DNA of 64,000 nucleotides, from contig NC_020126.1 in the NCBI RefSeq assembly GCF_000331735.1, positions 2,728,001 to 2,792,000 on the forward strand, written 5' to 3'. Source of the stretch: Myxococcus stipitatus DSM 14675. GTDB lineage: Bacteria > Myxococcota > Myxococcia > Myxococcales > Myxococcaceae. The translations under genes were made by a program, and so were the position numbers. Positions 60,288 through 64,000 of this stretch are shown here, in pieces. The notes beneath the pieces were generated by a model, which was not told the DNA's origin, made no database searches, and saw only the letters and a list, made by a program, of their open reading frames with translations. The stretch's first letter is position 1, and each line of letters begins with the position of its first letter.

Positions 60288-60470
60288 GGTGACCCCCTTA
60301 TCAGTCCTGAATCGGCGGAGCGGCCGAACCAGACGGCGCACTTTCCGGCGATGCCCGGCACCGTAGTTGAGCGGGGGACACTGTCTCAAGAACCGCAGCG
60401 CTTTTGGAGGCGGGGCCTGCCTGTGTTCAGGCTGGTGATGTCTCAACTTCTTGAATTACAGTCAGGGTAG

Positions 60471-60827
60471 TCATTTCGAGTCGATGGGCTCAGGGAAACC
60501 CCTTACGTGCGAGGCGTGAGCCCGTCCCCACTCCACCAAGGTCCGCACGGCCTCGGTGAGTGCCATCCCCGTGGGTGTGAGGGAGTACTCCACGACCTTG
60601 GGCGGTTCCGGGTCGAGCACCGTCCGGTGGACCACTCCGGTGGCTTCGAGCTCACGGAGTTGCTCGAACAGGACTTTCTCGCTGATACCGAAGACCCGGC
60701 GCTTGAGCTCCGCGAAGCGGGTAGGGCCGTGATGCAGCTCACACAGGATCGGCGACTTCCACTTGCCGCCGATGACCGACAGCGCCGCGTGAAGTCCACA
60801 GTCCCGAGGGGTCGATCTCCTCACCAT
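60471..60827 (-). CDS. HxlR-family transcriptional regulator (copy 2)
   Basis: 118 residues from ATG 60827 (AAGAGGAGAAG upstream); an upstream start at 60848 is less likely. D-C-G-L near 9-12, G-G-K-W-K near 20, R-F-A-E-L-K-R-R near 37 and G-I-S-E-K-V-L-F-E-Q-L-R-E-L-E follow copy 1 almost line by line. It keeps the N-terminal Cys. Divergent from imine-reductase copy 2, with a perfect palindrome between. Confidence 0.92.
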   Translation of the reverse strand: MVRRSTPRDCGLHAALSVIGGKWKSPILCELHHGPTRFAELKRRVFGISEKVLFEQLRELEATGVVHRTVLDPEPPKVVEYSLTPTGMALTEAVRTLVEWGRAHASHVRGFPEPIDSK

Positions 60828-60852
60828 CACTTCTCCTCTTCGCCACACGGTC

Positions 60853-60868
60853 CTTACAAATTTGTAAG
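60853..60868. promoter_or_regulatory. Perfect 16-bp palindrome, HxlR operator (copy 2)
   Basis: CTTACAAATTTGTAAG is a perfect dyad and matches the copy 1 element (CTTAC, A/T core, GTAAG) at the same relative position; both are followed by C-or-T then ACTTG. It is the probable operator of the second HxlR/imine-reductase unit. Confidence 0.8.
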
Positions 60869-60942
60869 CACTTGTCCCATCGCGAAATCTAGCCGAGTAA
60901 CAGCGAGACGCATTTCGCGCAGCTCAACCAAGGACAGCAGAC

Positions 60943-61833
60943 GTGAGCACGCATCAGAGCGATGTGACGGTCATGGGCCTGGGCAGGATGGGAACAGCCC
61001 TGGCGAGTGCATTCCTGCGCGCCGGGCGCCGGGTGACGGTGTGGAACCGCACCGCGCATCGCGCCCGACCCCTGCGCGACTCAGGTGCCGTGTTCGAGTC
61101 CAGCGTCGCGGTCGCGATTCAGGCCAGTCCCCTGGTGGTGGTGTGCGTGTCCGATGTCCCCGCCACCTGGGCCATTCTCGGTGCGCCGGCCGTCGCGTCG
61201 GCGCTGGCGGGGCGCACGGTGGTGCAGCTCAGCTCCAGTACGCCAGGGGAGGCGCGGGACCTGGATGCATGGGTCCGCGCTCAGGACGCGGACTTTCTCA
61301 GTGGTGCCATCCTGGCCTGGCCGAGCCAGGTGGGCACCGAACAGGCCTCCCTCATCGTTGCGGGACCCAACGCGGTGTTGCGGCGCCATGAGGCCATGCT
61401 CCGCTCCTTGGTAGGGACGCTCGAGCATGCCGGCGAGGAGATAGGCGCGGCCTGCGCCCTGTGCGCGGCGGTGCTGTCATACATGGCCGGGCACTGGATT
61501 GGCTTCGTCCATGGCGCGCGCATCTGTCAGGCCGAGGGGCTGAAGCTCTCCGACTTCGGTGAGGCGCTGGCGGCCTTCGCCCCGGGCCTCGGGCAGGATG
61601 CTCGGCACATGGCGCGGGTCATCGACACGGGTCACTACGCCCATCCCGAGACCTCGCTGACGACGGTGGCCAACGATATCGCCCGGTTGGTCCAGGTCTC
61701 GCGAGAGGACGAGCTCAGTTCCACGTGGCCGCGTTTCGCTTCCGGCCTCTTCCGCCAGGCCATCGATGCGGGACTCGGCGCCGAGGAGACCGCCGCCGTG
61801 TTCAAGGTGCTGCACGAGGAGGTCATGCCCTGA
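60943..61833 (+). CDS. NAD(P)-binding imine-reductase-like dehydrogenase (copy 2)
   Basis: 296 residues; GTG start with AAGGA about 9 bases upstream. V-M-G-L-G-R-M-G-T-A-L at 10-20, V-W-N-R-T near 36, V-V-Q-L-S-S-S-T-P-G-E-A-R near 95, G-A-I-L-A-W-P-S-Q near 122 and H-W-I-G-F-V-H-G-A near 185 match copy 1 residue for residue. The helical C-terminal domain is also shared. The N-terminus has extra residues. It probably reduces a related imine or carbonyl; regulated by copy 2 HxlR. Confidence 0.85.
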   Translation: MSTHQSDVTVMGLGRMGTALASAFLRAGRRVTVWNRTAHRARPLRDSGAVFESSVAVAIQASPLVVVCVSDVPATWAILGAPAVASALAGRTVVQLSSSTPGEARDLDAWVRAQDADFLSGAILAWPSQVGTEQASLIVAGPNAVLRRHEAMLRSLVGTLEHAGEEIGAACALCAAVLSYMAGHWIGFVHGARICQAEGLKLSDFGEALAAFAPGLGQDARHMARVIDTGHYAHPETSLTTVANDIARLVQVSREDELSSTWPRFASGLFRQAIDAGLGAEETAAVFKVLHEEVMP

Positions 61834-61976
61834 GCGGACCCGAGGGCGCGGCGCGGGTGCCGCCGAGCGCCGGGCTTCCTCGGGCTGGCGCTGGTGCGTT
61901 CGAGGAGGACCTTGACCTGCGACTGGAGGGCGCGGGACGCGGCGGGGCCGCAGGCACACCTTCGGGAGTACCTGCC

Positions 61977-62237
61977 ATGAATGTGGATGCCCCAGCTCCG
62001 GTGCCCGAGAAGGAGGCTCCGCCTCCCAGCGACTCGCTCGAGTGGCTCCAGAAGTGGGTGACCACCATCGGCGCACTCATCGCGCTCGTGCTCTCCATCA
62101 CCAACTTCCTGCAGCTGAACCGCGCGCCTCCCATCCAGGGCGCGCTGCCGAGGCTGCTCCGGCTCGCGCAGGGGAGCGAGGTCTGGCTCTATCTCCAGCC
62201 CACGTACGTCTCGACTCGAGAGACAGCGCAAAGGTGA
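61977..62237 (+). pseudogene. Truncated membrane-anchored protein
   Basis: 86 residues from ATG 61977. Residues about 27-48 form one transmembrane helix (W-V-T-T-I-G-A-L-I-A-L-V-L-S-I-T). L-A-Q-G-S-E-V-W-L-Y-L-Q-P-T-Y-V then opens what looks like a beta domain that breaks off after S-T-R-E-T. The truncation point coincides with that of the opposed DUF6766 gene, so I read it as the 5' part of a longer gene whose 3' end was deleted. A genuine short protein cannot be excluded. Confidence 0.55.
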
Positions 62238-62631
62238 CGGAGAGGGAGTGGCTGTAGAGCTTGAGCCGCAACCCTCCGCGCTTCACGGAGGCGGGTGAGT
62301 CCGGCTCTGCCTTCAGGTCGTCCTCTTCCTCGGCGGGGTTGGCGTCCGGGTCCCTGGATTCACCCGAGCCGCGCTGGAAGAGGAGGGCGGCGAGGAGGAC
62401 GTATGCGGCCATCTGCAGGAACTCGCTCTCCCAGTTCTCGAAGACGGACTCGAGGAAGTCCCCCGACGAGAGGTACTGCCCGAAGGACGAGAGGGGCTGG
62501 CCATGCGCTCGGGCTTCCTCGTTGGAGTGGAGGTGGCCCGCGATGCTGTGGCCGATGAGCGACAGGCCGAAAAGGACGAGGAGGGCAATGGACAGACCAT
62601 TGTCCCTCAGGAAACGCTTCCCCTTCGCCAC
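62225..62631 (-). pseudogene. Truncated DUF6766 membrane protein
   Basis: From GTG 62631: F-L-R-D-N-G-L-S-I-A-L-L-V-L-F helix, H-S-I-A-G-H, N-E-E-A-R-A-H-G, F-E-N-W-E-S-E-F-L-Q-M-A-A-Y-V-L-L, Q-R-G-S-G-E-S-R-D-P-D, then L-K-L-Y-S-H-S-L-S-V-T-F-A-L. This is the DUF6766 order up to the start of its last helix. There the family continues with a second membrane helix, but here the frame turns into antisense of the neighbouring gene (about 62225), running open to 62098. The C-terminus is missing. Confidence 0.7.
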
Positions 62632-62659
62632 TCGCGCCTCCCGGGTGCCGCACCCGGAG

Positions 62660-62835
62660 GGAAGGTGCGCATCATTCAGGTGGATGCAGCAGCGCGGGAG
62701 CGAGGGAGGCCCGTGCCCGCCTGGAGTAGGCGAGCAGGCGTGAGCAGCCCCTGGCTTGGAAGAAGCTCTCCGGCACGAAGACGATGTCGCCCGACTGGAG
62801 GAAGGACTGGGACTTGTGGCTGGAGACCCGGGACG
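62660..62835 (-). pseudogene. Possible fragment of a polysaccharide-export (Wza-like) protein
   Basis: The minus-strand frame reads S-F-L-Q-S-G-D-I-V-F-V-P-E-S-F-F, like the C-terminal L-x-x-G-D-V-V-[YF]-V-P-E of Wza/EpsY-type export proteins, then degenerates. The open frame has no sensible start and runs into a hairpin. It may be the end of a lost gene in the same scar region. Low confidence, based on one motif. Confidence 0.25.
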
Positions 62836-62879
62836 GCGCCCCCAAGAGACCTTCCAGGATGAAGGTCTCTCGGGGGCGC
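62836..62879. terminator. 44-base hairpin, 18 of 19 pairs
   Basis: GCGCCCCC-A-AGAGACCTTC pairs with GAAGGTCTCT-C-GGGGGCGC around CAGGAT. It starts 20 bases beyond the stop of the six-repeat protein (minus strand). One A/C mismatch interrupts an otherwise perfect stem. Probable terminator. Confidence 0.6.
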
Positions 62880-62898
62880 GTCACCTACCGGGGAGGGT

Positions 62899-64000
62899 TC
62901 AGTCCGTCCAGGCGTCCAGCATGCCGGACTCGCCCCAGCTCTCGCGGTAGAGCCCCTGGCCCGGAGCACCGCCCTGGAAGCTGTGGATGTACAGCCGGCC
63001 TCCAATCCCACCGCGGTTCATGAACATGCCCTGGGTGCGGCCCAGGCCCTTGAAGTCACCCGCGAACCAGAAGTCGTCCGAGTCGATCCATCCCTCGAAG
63101 AAGCCCGAGGAGCCTTCCAGGAAGTACCTCGCCTGGGCGTTGTTCTCGAGCGCCCCCTTGAAGTCGTAGATGATCATCTTGCCGCCAGGAGAATCCAGGT
63201 TGGCGAGCAGCAACTGGTCGTACCCCAGGCCCGCGAAGTCACCCGCGATTCGCCGGTCACCCGCGTCCACCCAGCTGGACAGCAAGCCCAGCGGGCTGTT
63301 CCAGTTCTCGAGGTAGCGCAGGGTGCCAGCGGATCCACTCTTGAAGTCGTAGATACCCATCCGGCCTCCGGTGCCTCCCTGGTTGAAGATCATCAACTGG
63401 TCATGGCCCAGGTGCAGGAAGTCACCCGCCAGGTGCTTTTCATCATCGGCGTCGAGCCAGCCCGCGAACATTCCAGCCGCACTCGCCAGGTAGACAACCT
63501 CGCCCGTCGCGCTGCCGTTGGCGAAGTCGACAATCATCATCTTGGCGCCCGAGGAGCCCCGATTGATGAACAGGACCTGGTCATGGCCCCGCCCCATGAA
63601 GTCACCCACGTACTGCAAGTCATTGGCGTCCAGCCAGCCCTGGAGATAGGTGGCGTTCGCGGCGGACATGAAGTAGCGGATCTTCGCCAGCGGCTGCGTA
63701 TCACCGAAGTCGGCGACCATGATGCGGTCTCCGGGGTTCCGGTTGATGAACATCACCTGGTCGCGGCCCAGCCCCATGAAGTCACCCGAGAGCAGCACGT
63801 CCTCGTTGTCATGCCAGGCATTGAAGACCGCGCTCTCCTCGTACGTCTCCCGGTACTTGATGACGCCCCCGAGGGTGGTGGTCCCGTAGTCCATGACCTG
63901 GATACGGCCCCCATAGGGGGAGTTGTTGATGAGCATGAGCTGGTCCCGGCCCAGGCCGCGGAAGTCACCCACGAGCTGGGTATCCAGCCCCACCTTCGTG
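62899..64000 (-). CDS. Six-repeat VCBS/FG-GAP-like protein (partial, start off window)
   Basis: At least 366 residues in frame to the right edge; the start and any signal peptide lie outside. Six copies of a unit of about 60 residues are visible: [LV]-x-G-D-F-x-G-L-G-x-[DT]-Q-x-[ML]-[FLI]-x-N, then G-G-[RK]-[IM]-x-[IV]-x-D-F, then a hydrophobic W-x-D-x-x-D segment. They resemble FG-GAP/VCBS beta-propeller blades, with G-D-F-x-G-x-G-x-D as the calcium-loop-like part. Probably a secreted or surface propeller, perhaps fused to an unseen catalytic domain. Confidence 0.8.
   Translation of the reverse strand, partial: TKVGLDTQLVGDFRGLGRDQLMLINNSPYGGRIQVMDYGTTTLGGVIKYRETYEESAVFNAWHDNEDVLLSGDFMGLGRDQVMFINRNPGDRIMVADFGDTQPLAKIRYFMSAANATYLQGWLDANDLQYVGDFMGRGHDQVLFINRGSSGAKMMIVDFANGSATGEVVYLASAAGMFAGWLDADDEKHLAGDFLHLGHDQLMIFNQGGTGGRMGIYDFKSGSAGTLRYLENWNSPLGLLSSWVDAGDRRIAGDFAGLGYDQLLLANLDSPGGKMIIYDFKGALENNAQARYFLEGSSGFFEGWIDSDDFWFAGDFKGLGRTQGMFMNRGGIGGRLYIHSFQGGAPGQGLYRESWGESGMLDAWTD

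Overview
The window is high-GC DNA that reads like the chromosome of a fruiting myxobacterium of the Myxococcaceae (Myxococcus or Corallococcus type). This is inferred from the density of lipoproteins and secreted repeat proteins, Asp/Ser/Gly-rich lipoprotein linkers, two HExxHxxGxxH metalloproteases with repeat tails, a DUF1592/DUF1552 pair, an ADOP-type permease, many one-component regulators and mostly one- or two-gene transcription units. I see no rRNA, tRNA, CRISPR array, insertion sequence or phage gene. This looks like accessory chromosome rather than a mobile island.

Layout. 0.6-8.5 kb: a secreted beta-barrel protein; an overlapping pair of a DUF1592-type lipoprotein with a CxxCH motif and a Tat-exported DUF1552 protein; a Cys-rich tandem-repeat lipoprotein; a gene graveyard with pieces of an epoxide hydrolase and a YafY/WYL regulator; and a small lipoprotein-like protein coupled to a ferritin-like di-iron protein. 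8.6-16 kb: an astacin/matrixin-type protease with a lectin-like propeller tail; a divergent HxlR regulator/imine-reductase-like pair; a large secreted glycoside hydrolase; and a protein with a ParB-like motif. 16-21 kb: a 1568-residue HEAT-repeat protein. 21-32.7 kb: mostly regulator/target units, namely LysR/serine dehydratase, DHA2 exporter/TetR with a 39-bp palindrome, TetR/GFA enzyme with its own palindrome, CHRD protein, LysR, small exported proteins, a serine beta-lactamase-like hydrolase and a DJ-1/AraC regulator. 32.8-38 kb: ADOP permease, YCII protein, sugar O-acetyltransferase and a stand-alone condensation-domain enzyme. 38.3-42.5 kb: a 1095-residue lipoprotein with 21 RCC1 repeats, and a second lipoprotein. 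42.5-51 kb: epoxide hydrolase/LysR, two alpha/beta hydrolases, DUF418 protein/TetR and unknowns. 51-59 kb: secreted, coiled-coil and small proteins, and a P-loop ATPase operon. 59-64 kb: an M57-type protease with a Cys/Trp repeat tail; a second HxlR/imine-reductase-like pair; a rearrangement scar where two truncated genes meet tail to tail; and the 3' part of a six-repeat protein that runs off the right edge.

How it fits together. There is no single long pathway. The commonest pattern is a regulator next to a small-molecule enzyme or exporter under a palindromic operator, plus secreted hydrolases, proteases and adhesin-like repeat proteins consistent with a predatory, scavenging soil bacterium (inference). 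The most unusual items are the duplicated HxlR/imine-reductase-like module with a conserved palindrome, the HEAT-repeat/ParB-like pair, the 21-repeat RCC1 lipoprotein flanked by 16-bp direct repeats, the stand-alone condensation enzyme, and two clear gene scars.
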